Shown here: one piece after another, positions 49,790 through 57,931 of the stretch
Layout: the number at the start of each line of letters is the position of its first letter
Numbering within the stretch: position 1 is the stretch's first letter
NCBI RefSeq assembly: GCF_003268395.1
Contig: NZ_LQXQ01000018.1
Location: 1 to 64,000, forward strand
Direction: 5' to 3'
Source of the DNA: Acinetobacter sp. CFCC 10889
Lineage (GTDB): Bacteria > Pseudomonadota > Gammaproteobacteria > Pseudomonadales > Moraxellaceae
Length of the DNA: 64,000 bases
Made by a program: the position numbers and the translations under genes
Notes under the pieces: model-generated
Told to the model about the DNA's origin: nothing
Databases searched by the model: none
Seen by the model: only the letters and a program-made list of their open reading frames with translations

Positions 49790-50278
49790 ATGTCAAATCG
49801 TACACTACCTTTTTATTCCAGCTTTTTTAATACCTTTGAAAAGCATGTTATTGATAAATGGGAAGCAAAAGATTTCATCACTAACATCTTAGAAAGGCAT
49901 CCGCATACTTCACGAAATAAACAAAAGGTATATCAAGGTATCAATGTATTAATCCAATGTGGTTATCTAAAAAGAACTGTAAATCCACGAAAAAAAAATA
50001 CATTTCTTTACACTGAAACAGAAGAAATTCTTAATTATAGAAGTTCAAAGAGTCAAGAAAATATAGCAAAGGCATTAAATGAAAAAATGAATATAGTTCA
50101 AGAGCATATATTGAAGAAAAATATTGAGGTAGACTTTATCAATGGCTTAAAGGATGAATATCCAGATATTGCTAGTCAGCTCATAGCTGTTGAGCAAGAG
50201 CATAAGGATGGCTTATATGATTTAACAACACAGCAAAATGTTATAAAAAATCTCATGATACGTTTTAATATAATTTAA
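49790..50278 (+). CDS. hypothetical helical protein, possibly DNA-binding
   Basis: 162 residues, no signal peptide. The N-terminal half (FITNILERHPHTSRNKQKVYQGINVLIQCGYLKRTV) has the look of a winged helix. The C-terminal half is helical and charged. Divergent from the XRE regulator. Codon use is AT-rich like the rest of this left part. Family not recognised. Confidence 0.65.
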   Translation: MSNRTLPFYSSFFNTFEKHVIDKWEAKDFITNILERHPHTSRNKQKVYQGINVLIQCGYLKRTVNPRKKNTFLYTETEEILNYRSSKSQENIAKALNEKMNIVQEHILKKNIEVDFINGLKDEYPDIASQLIAVEQEHKDGLYDLTTQQNVIKNLMIRFNII

Positions 50279-50317
50279 GAGTGATGGTAAAAATATATTT
50301 ATCTAAAAATTTAAATG

Positions 50318-50346
50318 GACAGTTACTTAAAATATGAGTAACTGTC
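50318..50346. terminator. 10-bp perfect hairpin between convergent genes
   Basis: GACAGTTACT (50318-50327) / AGTAACTGTC (50337-50346) lies between the gene at 49790-50278 and the convergent DJ-1 gene. No T-run, so termination is uncertain. The bases just before (TTTAAATGGACAG) recall the AAAATGGACA of the element ends. Confidence 0.45.
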
Positions 50347-50370
50347 AGATCTTATTTGAACTGATACAAA

Positions 50371-51198
50371 TCATTTCATAGTCGATAATTTCTTCACGAC
50401 TTCCTCACCAACTTCACGTGGAGACTGCGGATTTTGTCCTGTAATAATACGATCATCAACTACCACAAATGATGTAAATGGTAAGAATCCTTCAGAATAT
50501 TTAGCCCCTTTAGACTTCAACTGATCTTCAAGTGAAAACGGAACTTGTTTTTTCATACCAGAGAGCACTTCTTCACGATTTGAAAAACCTGTCACTTTAC
50601 GATTTCCAATCAAAGGCTGTCCTTGCTCATCTTTCAATGCAAGTACCCCCGCTACACCATGACATACCGCAGACACTACGCCACCTTGACGATAAATTTG
50701 CTCAGCAAGCCCAGTCAATTCAGGATTATTTGGAAAATCCCACATTACACCATGACCACCTGTAAAATAAATCGCTTTATAATTAGAAGCTTTTACATCT
50801 GTTGGCTTCAATGTGCTATTTAAACGGCTCATAAAAGCAGGATCAGCCAAATGCGCACGAGCTTCTTTATCCATATAAATCCATTTTTGGCTACGCTCAT
50901 CTAAAGGTACAGCACCGCCATTTGGACTGACAAAATCCATGTCATAACCCGCTTTACGTGCTACGTCATAAAAATGTGTGAGTTCTGTTACCCATAAACC
51001 AGTTGTATCTTTGCGTGTTGGATATTTGGAATGATTGGTCATCACCACCAAAATCTTACCTTTATTTTGAGCTGATATATTTGACATAACTGTACTCACA
51101 TTATTGTCTGCAAAAGCCAATTGCATGGTTAATATTACTGCGAATATAACCAAGATTTGTTGAATAAAACGCTGTTGAATAAACCATACCTTTGACAT
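50371..51198 (-). CDS. exported DJ-1/PfpI-family protein
   Basis: 275 residues. Signal peptide to about AFA-DNN (residue 30), so it is periplasmic, unlike most DJ-1 relatives. Nucleophile elbow VSAVCHGVAG with Cys179 and His180; partner Glu72 in GLWVTEL; YFTGGHGVMWDFP loop. Hsp31-type members handle glyoxals or act as chaperones, and this is the likely class. It is transcribed from a MerR-type promoter at 51228-51258. Confidence 0.85.
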   Translation of the reverse strand: MSKVWFIQQRFIQQILVIFAVILTMQLAFADNNVSTVMSNISAQNKGKILVVMTNHSKYPTRKDTTGLWVTELTHFYDVARKAGYDMDFVSPNGGAVPLDERSQKWIYMDKEARAHLADPAFMSRLNSTLKPTDVKASNYKAIYFTGGHGVMWDFPNNPELTGLAEQIYRQGGVVSAVCHGVAGVLALKDEQGQPLIGNRKVTGFSNREEVLSGMKKQVPFSLEDQLKSKGAKYSEGFLPFTSFVVVDDRIITGQNPQSPREVGEEVVKKLSTMK

Positions 51199-51227
51199 AA
51201 CACTGCTCTGTTAATGATTTCATTATA

Positions 51228-51258
51228 AGAATAAGCTTAAAGTTAGGTTCAAGGTCAA
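51228..51258 (-). promoter_or_regulatory. MerR-type promoter of the DJ-1 gene
   Basis: Minus strand: -35 TTGACC (51258-51253), 19-bp spacer TTGAACCTAACTTTAAGCT, -10 TATTCT (51233-51228). The dyad is less perfect than at the other sites (left arm TTGAACC). Confidence 0.65.
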
Positions 51259-51333
51259 GTGTATTTTTTATTCTTTTTAATTAATTTCAAACATCCTTGT
51301 TTTACATATAAAAAATTTCTATCCTGACAATTG

Positions 51334-51768
51334 CTATGCTTGTCCATCGATATTATCTTTTTCAGGTTCAATCAAATAAATATTCATTAAACGCTGCGCA
51401 TTTTCAGTACACGTCATATCATTTGGTTTATTTTGAATCGAATCGATCAGGGTTAATAAATTTTTCTTATTTGTCGCAAGCAACTTTTGCATCTGAATAA
51501 TGTCTTTAACTTTTTCATTTAAGGTGTTGATCAATTTGTCATGATCCCAACGATCTACGCTGGAAGGCATCATCAATTTGATTTCTTCTAAGGTAAAACC
51601 CACCTGTTGAGCTTGTTTGATCAAAAGTAACTGCTGTAAATCATTTTTGCTGTATTTCCGATAGCCATTTGCTAGACGCAATGGTTTAGGCAACAACTTG
51701 ATTTGTTCATAATAACGAATTGTTGGTGAATTTAGACCACTTAATTTTGAAAGTTCACTGATATTCAT
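51334..51768 (-). CDS. MerR-family transcriptional regulator
   Basis: 144 residues. N-terminal winged HTH (MNISELSKLSGLNSPTIRYYEQIKLLPKP, NGYRKY), then a dimerisation coiled coil, and an effector end with a single Cys120 (DMTCTEN). The single-cysteine layout suits thiol-reactive or aldehyde sensing rather than metal binding (inference). Six matching operators across the island, including one in its own upstream region, make it the likely controller of the cargo. Confidence 0.88.
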   Translation of the reverse strand: MNISELSKLSGLNSPTIRYYEQIKLLPKPLRLANGYRKYSKNDLQQLLLIKQAQQVGFTLEEIKLMMPSSVDRWDHDKLINTLNEKVKDIIQMQKLLATNKKNLLTLIDSIQNKPNDMTCTENAQRLMNIYLIEPEKDNIDGQA

Positions 51769-51786
51769 ATAACGTACCTCACTACT

Positions 51787-51802
51787 TTAAAGTTTACTTT
51801 AA
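51787..51802. promoter_or_regulatory. MerR operator in the regulator's own upstream region
   Basis: TTAAAGTTTACTTTAA, a palindrome except at its centre, 19 bp before the merR start. Its -35/-10 context is poor, so here the site may act in autorepression. Confidence 0.6.
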
Positions 51803-51894
51803 TCTTATTCTGAATACATTTCAATCAAAATCCATAGAACTCGATCTGGCATACGACTTTATTCAAATGTATAAAATAAATTCAAAACACCCTA

Positions 51895-51925
51895 TTGACC
51901 TTAAAGTTAACTTTAAACATAGCAT
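51895..51925 (+). promoter_or_regulatory. MerR-type promoter of the decarboxylase-like gene
   Basis: -35 TTGACC (51895-51900), 19-bp spacer TTAAAGTTAACTTTAAACA with a perfect dyad TTAAAGTTAACTTTAA, -10 TAGCAT (51920-51925). Starts ~28 bp before the ATG at 51953. Confidence 0.75.
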
Positions 51926-51952
51926 AAGCTCAACGTTTAATCTGAGCACAAA

Positions 51953-53064
51953 ATGATGTCCTCTTTATTCAACATAAAACAATCTTCTCAAATCCTCGTC
52001 ATGAGCTTAGCTTTATCAAATTCAGCTTTTGCAACGGATTTAGTACCAACATTTCAGTTTGCAAGCAATTCACATTCTCCAAAGGGTACGGTTATGCAAA
52101 ATAAAACCAATACAACAAGTACAAATATAGTCATTGCGGATGAACCAAAGACACAATATCCGAATGCCAAAGAATTTGTGGAAGTTGAATTTGGGCCCCA
52201 TACAGCACTGGTGCCTAAAGAAGGTTTTTATGACCGCTTTCATATGCAACCCAATTTAGATGAAGTGGCTAAAGATCCTTTGGTGGGAAATGTAGACTTC
52301 TTTAGAAAAATACCGAAACAATTAGTGGAAACACGTGCAGGGAAAGTGTGGTCACCCAACTACTATTATAAAACCAGTAATGTTCAATTATTGATGCTTG
52401 CACCTTTGGACAAATTAAAAGCCAAATTGCCTGCTCAAATTGAACCACTTAGCCCAATTCATGGCTATGGTTTGGTTTCATTAACCTTTTTTGCATATGA
52501 TATTTGTGATAATGATCCCTATGATGAAGTATCCGTTGCTGTCGTAGTGCGTCGTCCAAATGCAAAAGGATCAAATATATCTGAGTTGATGAGTTCTATT
52601 CGTAATCGTGACTATTATGGTTATGTGCTTGCCCTACCTGTAGATACTGAAATTGCACGTGTGCGTGGCGTTTATGGTTATAGTTTACCTAAATGGTTAA
52701 CTGCGATTAATCTCAAAATAGATGATCAAATTCAAGCCCATCTCTATGATACCAACGGCAATATTGATATCAGTTTAACTGCGCCAACACCAAAACTAAA
52801 AACTGTAAAAAATGAATCTCGCCAAGAAAAGAAAACCATGCTTAATCAAGTAGATGGGACTTGGTATAGCTCTTACGTTCAAGCAAACAATCAAACTTTT
52901 GCGCAAAATTTTTCCCTAAACATGTGGAGTTAAAACGCAATGGTGGTCCAGTGAGCCAATTATTAGATCAATTGGGTGCAAAGAAAATCTTGCGGATGGA
53001 TGTAATTAAAGACGCCCAATTGGCTTTACATATGCCAACGCCGATTGATGAATGGAATAAATAA
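51953..53064 (+). pseudogene. exported acetoacetate-decarboxylase-like protein, frameshifted near the 3' end
   Basis: Signal peptide ending NSAFA-TD (~residue 27), then an acetoacetate decarboxylase-type fold. VYGYSLPKWLTAI corresponds to the Schiff-base lysine loop; Lys247 is kept but the second lysine of the usual KK pair is Trp248, so the normal chemistry is doubtful. The frame ends at 52933. Adding one A to AAAA at 52905-52908 restores QKFFPKHVELKRNGG and runs to DEWNK stop at 53064 (370 residues). Probably a homopolymer sequencing error. Expressed from the MerR-type promoter at 51895. Confidence 0.75.
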
Positions 53065-53074
53065 TTTCGGCTTT

Positions 53075-53103
53075 AAAAGCGTGATATATCTAGTCACGCT
53101 TTT
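53075..53103 (+). terminator. terminator after the decarboxylase-like gene
   Basis: Stem AAAAGCGTGA (53075-53084) / TCACGCTTTT (53094-53103), followed by AATTTT. Confidence 0.75.
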
Positions 53104-53148
53104 AATTTTCATGTAAAAATCAAAAAAGTGTTTAGTGAACAGTTTTGA

Positions 53149-53814
53149 TTAAGATAACCCAATTGCCCTAGTGACCCTCTGTAGTTTTTTTAATTCTAAA
53201 GAAGTCATCCAATTACCTTTTTCAGTTAATCTCTCCCATATGACGATATCCGATTGTACACTCGCTAATATCCATGCGTTTGGGCTATGATCTGTTTTCC
53301 TAATTACTTTAAATCCCATATGGATGGCTGCACAAATAAATGCGCCATTTGATACATATGTATCATCAAATCTATTTAAAGCACGTTGGTATTTTTCAAC
53401 ACTATGCTTTGTTCCATAACTGCCAATTCTGTAACGATTAACATTAATTTTCTTGAGATGCTGTAAATACAAACAACATCTTTGACATTCATCAAGAGCA
53501 TTTTTTAATGATTCTCTATCCTTAATAAAGCTTTGGATATATTCATCTTTCGTGTTTTTAAAAGTAAATTTTTTATAAAAATATTCAGAATATGAATCCA
53601 AATGACCAAAACCATTATAATTTAAAAGAGGTTCTTGTAACATTACTCTTTCAATATCTTCTAAGGTTATTAAGTAATCTATATTTTGTTGAAGGTACGG
53701 TATTGCTAATGCCCATGGCTTATTAATTTCCTTTAAAGAAATCGAATCAAGAGCATCTATTTGATTACAAGCTTGTTTGGTTTTAACTAGTTCTTTCGCA
53801 CGTTTTTTTTGCAC
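53149..53814 (-). CDS. hypothetical protein (221 aa) in the cargo
   Basis: Soluble, basic, no signal peptide. Mixed helix content with several Cys (CQRCCLYLQHLKK) and aromatic residues. A middle segment SNGAFICAAIHMGFKVIRK suggests a compact alpha/beta domain. No MerR operator precedes it, unlike its neighbours. More AT-rich, with a poor ribosome-binding site. Not recognised. Confidence 0.55.
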   Translation of the reverse strand: MQKKRAKELVKTKQACNQIDALDSISLKEINKPWALAIPYLQQNIDYLITLEDIERVMLQEPLLNYNGFGHLDSYSEYFYKKFTFKNTKDEYIQSFIKDRESLKNALDECQRCCLYLQHLKKINVNRYRIGSYGTKHSVEKYQRALNRFDDTYVSNGAFICAAIHMGFKVIRKTDHSPNAWILASVQSDIVIWERLTEKGNWMTSLELKKLQRVTRAIGLS

Positions 53815-54092
53815 GTTGAACAGATAATCAAGATGGAAAAACTAAATTTTGCATATCGTATGCCTTATAGTTTGCCATTTTTAGTGTGCAGCCCACATCA
53901 CCCTTAATGGCGTACAATAAGGATATTCGAATCATTTTATAGAAAGATACATTATCACAGGGGGATATTTGCCAACTCAACTAAGTTTAAATTGAGTGGT
54001 GGACTGACTAGCATAGTATTGATGCCTAATTAAAATATTATTATTCTCTGTATAAGTCAATTTATTAACTCAAAATAAAATATATTCGTATA
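53815..54092. other. non-coding stretch in the cargo region
   Basis: With the flanking terminator this is a ~324-bp gap between two minus-strand genes. It contains a short dyad GCATATCGTATGC (53857-53869) and A/T-rich DNA. I see no ORF, operator or terminal-repeat copy. Confidence 0.5.
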
Positions 54093-54126
54093 AAATCAAA
54101 GAGTGCCATTAAACACTCTTTGATTT
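54093..54126 (-). terminator. terminator of the OYE gene
   Basis: A 13-bp stem: AAATCAAAGAGTG (54093-54105) / CACTCTTTGATTT (54114-54126), just beyond the oxidoreductase stop at 54139. Confidence 0.8.
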
Positions 54127-54138
54127 TTTAAATATCAT

Positions 54139-55368
54139 TTAAGTACTACTTTGCATAGCCTTACGATACTGCTTGGTTCGTTTCATCATTGCACATTGCT
54201 GTAAAATCAAAGCCCACAGTGGGGAAATTCGTGCATTTGTTGCTTTGCCTTGACTCAATTTTTTCAATTGATATTTTACTGTAGACATATTGGCAACTGA
54301 TGCAAGTGCTTTGTTTTTCCATTGAATTGGCTTCAACTCTGGCGCATCGTTTTTACCCGATTTCCAAGCATTCGGTAAATCTGGTTCGAGTGCGAGAGCT
54401 GTACCAATTCCGACCATTTCCACACCGCTTGCAACTACATTTTCAGCCACTTCTTTACGTCGAATGCCTCCAGTAACCATGATCGGCATTTTGGCAATTT
54501 TGCGGATTTCAGTGGCAAATTCTAGGAAATATGCTTCACGTGCTAATGTTCTTCCATCACGTGCTTGACCTTGCATTGCAGGCGCTTCATAGCTCCCACC
54601 AGATAATTCAACCAAATCTACAGGTAGTTCATTGAGCATCTGAACGACTTGTTTCGCATCGTCTGCACTAAAACCGCCTCGTTGAAAATCCGCTGAGTTT
54701 AATTTGACTGCAACCGCAAATTGTTTAGATACAACTAAACGTACAGCTTTCACGATTTCAATCAAAAGACGTGCTCGATTTTCCAAAGAACCGCCCCATT
54801 GGTCTTTACGTTGATTACTCAATGGTGATAAAAATTGACTCAATAAATAACCATGTGCAGCATGGATTTCCACCCCTGTAAATCCCGCTTGTTCTGCAAG
54901 TTCAGCAGTATGTGCAAATCGATAAATAACTTCTTCAATCATCGCTTGTGTCATTTCGATTGGTGTATCAAACTTATCTGACATTTTACCCAAATCTAAC
55001 GGAATAGCTGATGGAGCCCATGTTGCTTGCCCCAAATTTGATTGCATTTGGCGACCAGGGTGATTTATCTGCATCCAAAATTGTGCGCCTTTTGAACGTC
55101 CGATTTCCGCCCATTTTTTAAATGCTTCTAAATGTGAATCATTTTCTAAAACAACGCCGCCCGGTCCTGTCATCGCACGATAATCCACCATGACATTTCC
55201 TGTAATGATTAGACCGACACCACCGTCCGCCCATGACTGATAAAGCTTAAATAATGCGGATGATGGTGCATAATGTTGATCTGCCATATTTTCTTCCATC
55301 GCTGCTTTCGCAAGGCGATTTGGAATACTGATGCCGTTTGGTAGAGCCAATGTTTCGAAGATGTTCAT
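54139..55368 (-). CDS. NADH:flavin oxidoreductase, old-yellow-enzyme family
   Basis: FMN enzyme of the OYE superfamily; reduces electron-poor alkenes, quinones or nitro compounds. Start at 55368 (MNIFETLALPNG), with GAGG before it; the frame from 55395 lies in the promoter. Features: RLAKAAMEENM, INHPGRQ, EIHAAHGYLLSQFLSPLSNQ, WGGSLENRARLL, and ITGGIRRKE. 409 residues. Own MerR-type promoter at 55396-55426. Confidence 0.9.
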   Translation of the reverse strand: MNIFETLALPNGISIPNRLAKAAMEENMADQHYAPSSALFKLYQSWADGGVGLIITGNVMVDYRAMTGPGGVVLENDSHLEAFKKWAEIGRSKGAQFWMQINHPGRQMQSNLGQATWAPSAIPLDLGKMSDKFDTPIEMTQAMIEEVIYRFAHTAELAEQAGFTGVEIHAAHGYLLSQFLSPLSNQRKDQWGGSLENRARLLIEIVKAVRLVVSKQFAVAVKLNSADFQRGGFSADDAKQVVQMLNELPVDLVELSGGSYEAPAMQGQARDGRTLAREAYFLEFATEIRKIAKMPIMVTGGIRRKEVAENVVASGVEMVGIGTALALEPDLPNAWKSGKNDAPELKPIQWKNKALASVANMSTVKYQLKKLSQGKATNARISPLWALILQQCAMMKRTKQYRKAMQSST

Positions 55369-55395
55369 AAGATAGACCTCATGGTTTATGAACAT

Positions 55396-55426
55396 ACGAT
55401 ATCCTTAAAGTAAACTTTAAGGTCAA
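55396..55426 (-). promoter_or_regulatory. MerR-type promoter of the OYE gene
   Basis: Minus strand -35 TTGACC (55426-55421), 19-bp spacer TTAAAGTTTACTTTAAGGA, -10 TATCGT (55401-55396). Confidence 0.75.
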
Positions 55427-55452
55427 TACATCATCAAAAATATTTTTAAATA

Positions 55453-55484
55453 AAAAAAAGAGCAACTCATTGAGTTGCTCTTTT
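55453..55484 (-). terminator. terminator of the alpha/beta hydrolase gene
   Basis: Stem GAGCAACTCA (55460-55469) / TGAGTTGCTC (55471-55480); on the minus strand a T8 run follows. It separates the two minus-strand units. Confidence 0.85.
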
Positions 55485-55502
55485 CATTGAAATATTCACG
55501 CA

Positions 55503-56333
55503 TTAACTTTGAATAAATGCCAACAAATCAGGATTAATGACATCTGCATTGACAGTTAACATGCCATGTGAGTAGCCTGAATATACTTTTAAAGTCCCAT
55601 TTTGAACCAATTCAGCAGATAACTTTCCTGAAATCTCAAAAGGTACAACTTGGTCATCATCACCATGCATAACCAATACTGGTACTGAAATCTTTTTCAA
55701 ATCTTCAGTAAAGTCAGTTTGCGAAAATGCCACAATCCCATCGTAATGCGCTTTTGCGCCACCCATCATGCCCTGACGCCACCAGTTTTGAATGACAGGT
55801 TCTGATGGTTTTGCATTTGGACGGTTAAATCCATAGAAAGGACCTTCAGGCACTGCACGATAAAATTCAGCACGGTTGTTAAACAATTGATTTTGGAAAT
55901 CATCAAAGACTGCTTTCGGTAAGCCATTTGGATTTTTTTCTGTTTTAACCATCAAAGGTGGCACAGAGCTTACCAATACAGCTTTTGACACATGGGCTTC
56001 ACCATGTTTAGCAATATAATGCGCCACTTCACCACCCCCAGTTGAGTGACCAATATGTACCGCTTTATCAATGCCTAAATGTTTCACTACAGCAGCGACA
56101 TCATCCGCATAATGATCCATATCGTGCCCATCCCACACTTGAGTTGAGCGACCATGACCACGACGATCATGTGCAACAACACGATATCCTTTGCCTAGAA
56201 AATATAATAATTGTGCATCCCAATCATCTGAACTGAGTGGCCAACCATGATGGAAGAATAATACTTCCGCATCACGTGGTCCCCAGTCTTTATAGAAAAT
56301 TTCAACTCCATCATTTGTCGTAACGTAGCCCAT
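55503..56333 (-). CDS. chloroperoxidase-type alpha/beta hydrolase
   Basis: 276-residue cofactor-free perhydrolase/esterase family. Opening MGYVTTNDGVEIFYKDWGP; oxyanion region FHHGWPLSSDDWD; nucleophile Ser97 in GHSTGGGE; acid in HGDDDQVVPFE; His in YSGYSHGML. No signal peptide. Normal size. Own MerR-type promoter at 56396-56426. Confidence 0.9.
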   Translation of the reverse strand: MGYVTTNDGVEIFYKDWGPRDAEVLFFHHGWPLSSDDWDAQLLYFLGKGYRVVAHDRRGHGRSTQVWDGHDMDHYADDVAAVVKHLGIDKAVHIGHSTGGGEVAHYIAKHGEAHVSKAVLVSSVPPLMVKTEKNPNGLPKAVFDDFQNQLFNNRAEFYRAVPEGPFYGFNRPNAKPSEPVIQNWWRQGMMGGAKAHYDGIVAFSQTDFTEDLKKISVPVLVMHGDDDQVVPFEISGKLSAELVQNGTLKVYSGYSHGMLTVNADVINPDLLAFIQS

Positions 56334-56395
56334 GAGATGACTCCTTCATAATCATTTAGATGAATTGAACAAACTTTTAATTCTGTTCAGACATC

Positions 56396-56426
56396 ATCCT
56401 AAGCTTAAAGTGTACTTTAAGGTCAA
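56396..56426 (-). promoter_or_regulatory. MerR-type promoter of the alpha/beta hydrolase gene
   Basis: Minus strand -35 TTGACC (56426-56421), 19-bp spacer TTAAAGTACACTTTAAGCT, -10 TAGGAT (56401-56396). Confidence 0.75.
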
Positions 56427-56568
56427 TCGAATTGATCACATTATTTTTAAAATTTGTAAGGAGAGTATTCTTTGCGATGATTTGTTTATTGAATATCTCA
56501 TTTTGTAAATCAGATACATAAAATAAACCATTTAAGATTAAACCTATAAATTAAACTAAAAACATCAC

Positions 56569-56599
56569 TTGACATTAAAGTAAACTTTAAACTTATAGT
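56569..56599 (+). promoter_or_regulatory. MerR-type promoter of the three-gene dehydrogenase operon
   Basis: -35 TTGACA (56569-56574), 19-bp spacer TTAAAGTAAACTTTAAACT, -10 TATAGT (56594-56599). Best overall match of the set; it lies ~56 bp before the start of the first gene. The ~320-bp gap 56334-56654 otherwise holds only the opposite-facing operator. Confidence 0.78.
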
Positions 56600-56654
56600 T
56601 ATTTTATCCAATACGCCCTATCAATTTTGAGCAAAATTTATTTTGGAGAAAAAA

Positions 56655-57899
56655 ATGACTGATACAAAATTTGACCTTGTTGTATTTGGTGCAACAAGTT
56701 TTGTTGGGCAAATCCTCACCTCTTATTTAACAAAATATTTTGCTGATTCAAATGAAAAAATACGTTGGGCGATTGCAGGTCGCTCACAAAGCAAACTAGA
56801 CCAACTAAAAAATTCACTTGGTGAAAATGCACAAGGGCTTGCAACCTTAATTGCTGATGTAAATGATAGCAATGCAATCAAAGCAATCTGTGAACAAACT
56901 CGTGTTGTTGTTTCAACCGTTGGCCCTTATGCGCTATATGGTGAACCAATGATCAAAGCTTGTGTAGAAACAGGTACTGATTATTGTGATCTAACAGGTG
57001 AAACACAATGGATCAAGAAAATGATTGATCGATATCAAGATCAAGCAGAACTATCAGGTGCACGAATCGTTCATTGTTGTGGTTTTGATTCTGTTCCATC
57101 AGATATGGGCGTTTTATTTTTACAACAACATGCTTTAAAACAACATGGCGTACCTGCGACTCAAGTCAAAATGCGTGTTAAAACCCTAAAAGGTGGTGCA
57201 TCTGGCGGTACAGTTGCAAGTTTAATCAATGTGATTCAAGAAGCAGCGGCAGATCCGGCACTACGCAAAGCGTTGATCAATCCATATTTATTAGTACCTC
57301 AAAACAATAATGCTCAGGTGCGTCAACATTACGTAAAATCAGCAGAATTTGATCAAGATTTTAATGCTTGGATTGCTCCCTTTGTGATGTCGGCAATCAA
57401 TGAACGTGTCGTACACCGTTCAAATGCACTGAATCATTATCTCTATGGTGATCAATTTAGCTATAACGAGGCCACGTTGATGGGACAAGGTTTACAAGGT
57501 CGCATGAAAGCGTATGGATTGGTTGCAGGACTTGGTGCATTCATGCTTAGTGCAGTCAGTAAGCCAATAAGCAAAGTCATGGAGCAATACATTCTTCCAA
57601 AATCAGGTGAAGGTCCTACGCCAGAACAGCAAAGAAATGGACGTTTTGACATACGCTTCTTAGGCAAAACAGAAAATGGGCAAACAATACAAGTCAAAGT
57701 CACAGGTGATCGAGATCCTGGTTATGGCTCTACGGGAAAAATGCTCGGTCAGGCAGCGTTGAGTTTAGTGCTAGATCATCAAAACCAGGGCGAAAAAACA
57801 GGACGGCAAGGCGGTTTTTGGACACCAGCAAGTATGTTTGATGAGCGTTTTATTCAACGTCTGCAAAAGCATGCGGGCATTGGTTTTGAAGTTCTTTAA
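56655..57899 (+). CDS. saccharopine dehydrogenase-like oxidoreductase
   Basis: 414 residues from ATG 56655 (MTDTKFDLVVFGATSFVG), 6 nt after GGAG; the TTG at 56643 is not needed. N-terminal NAD(P) Rossmann motif GATSFVGQIL, then TVGPYALYGEPMIKAC and YCDLTGETQW, as in saccharopine-dehydrogenase-family trans-acting enoyl reductases. First gene of an operon with the aldehyde and alcohol dehydrogenases. Substrate unknown. Confidence 0.85.
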   Translation: MTDTKFDLVVFGATSFVGQILTSYLTKYFADSNEKIRWAIAGRSQSKLDQLKNSLGENAQGLATLIADVNDSNAIKAICEQTRVVVSTVGPYALYGEPMIKACVETGTDYCDLTGETQWIKKMIDRYQDQAELSGARIVHCCGFDSVPSDMGVLFLQQHALKQHGVPATQVKMRVKTLKGGASGGTVASLINVIQEAAADPALRKALINPYLLVPQNNNAQVRQHYVKSAEFDQDFNAWIAPFVMSAINERVVHRSNALNHYLYGDQFSYNEATLMGQGLQGRMKAYGLVAGLGAFMLSAVSKPISKVMEQYILPKSGEGPTPEQQRNGRFDIRFLGKTENGQTIQVKVTGDRDPGYGSTGKMLGQAALSLVLDHQNQGEKTGRQGGFWTPASMFDERFIQRLQKHAGIGFEVL

Positions 57900-57931
57900 G
57901 TCTTGAATATAAATGAATTTTGAGGTGTGCT

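Noticed and set aside
53857-53869. dif/pdif-like recombination site (GCATATCGTATGC dyad)
   Set aside because: The flanking sequence does not match the XerC/XerD half-sites I know from Acinetobacter plasmids.
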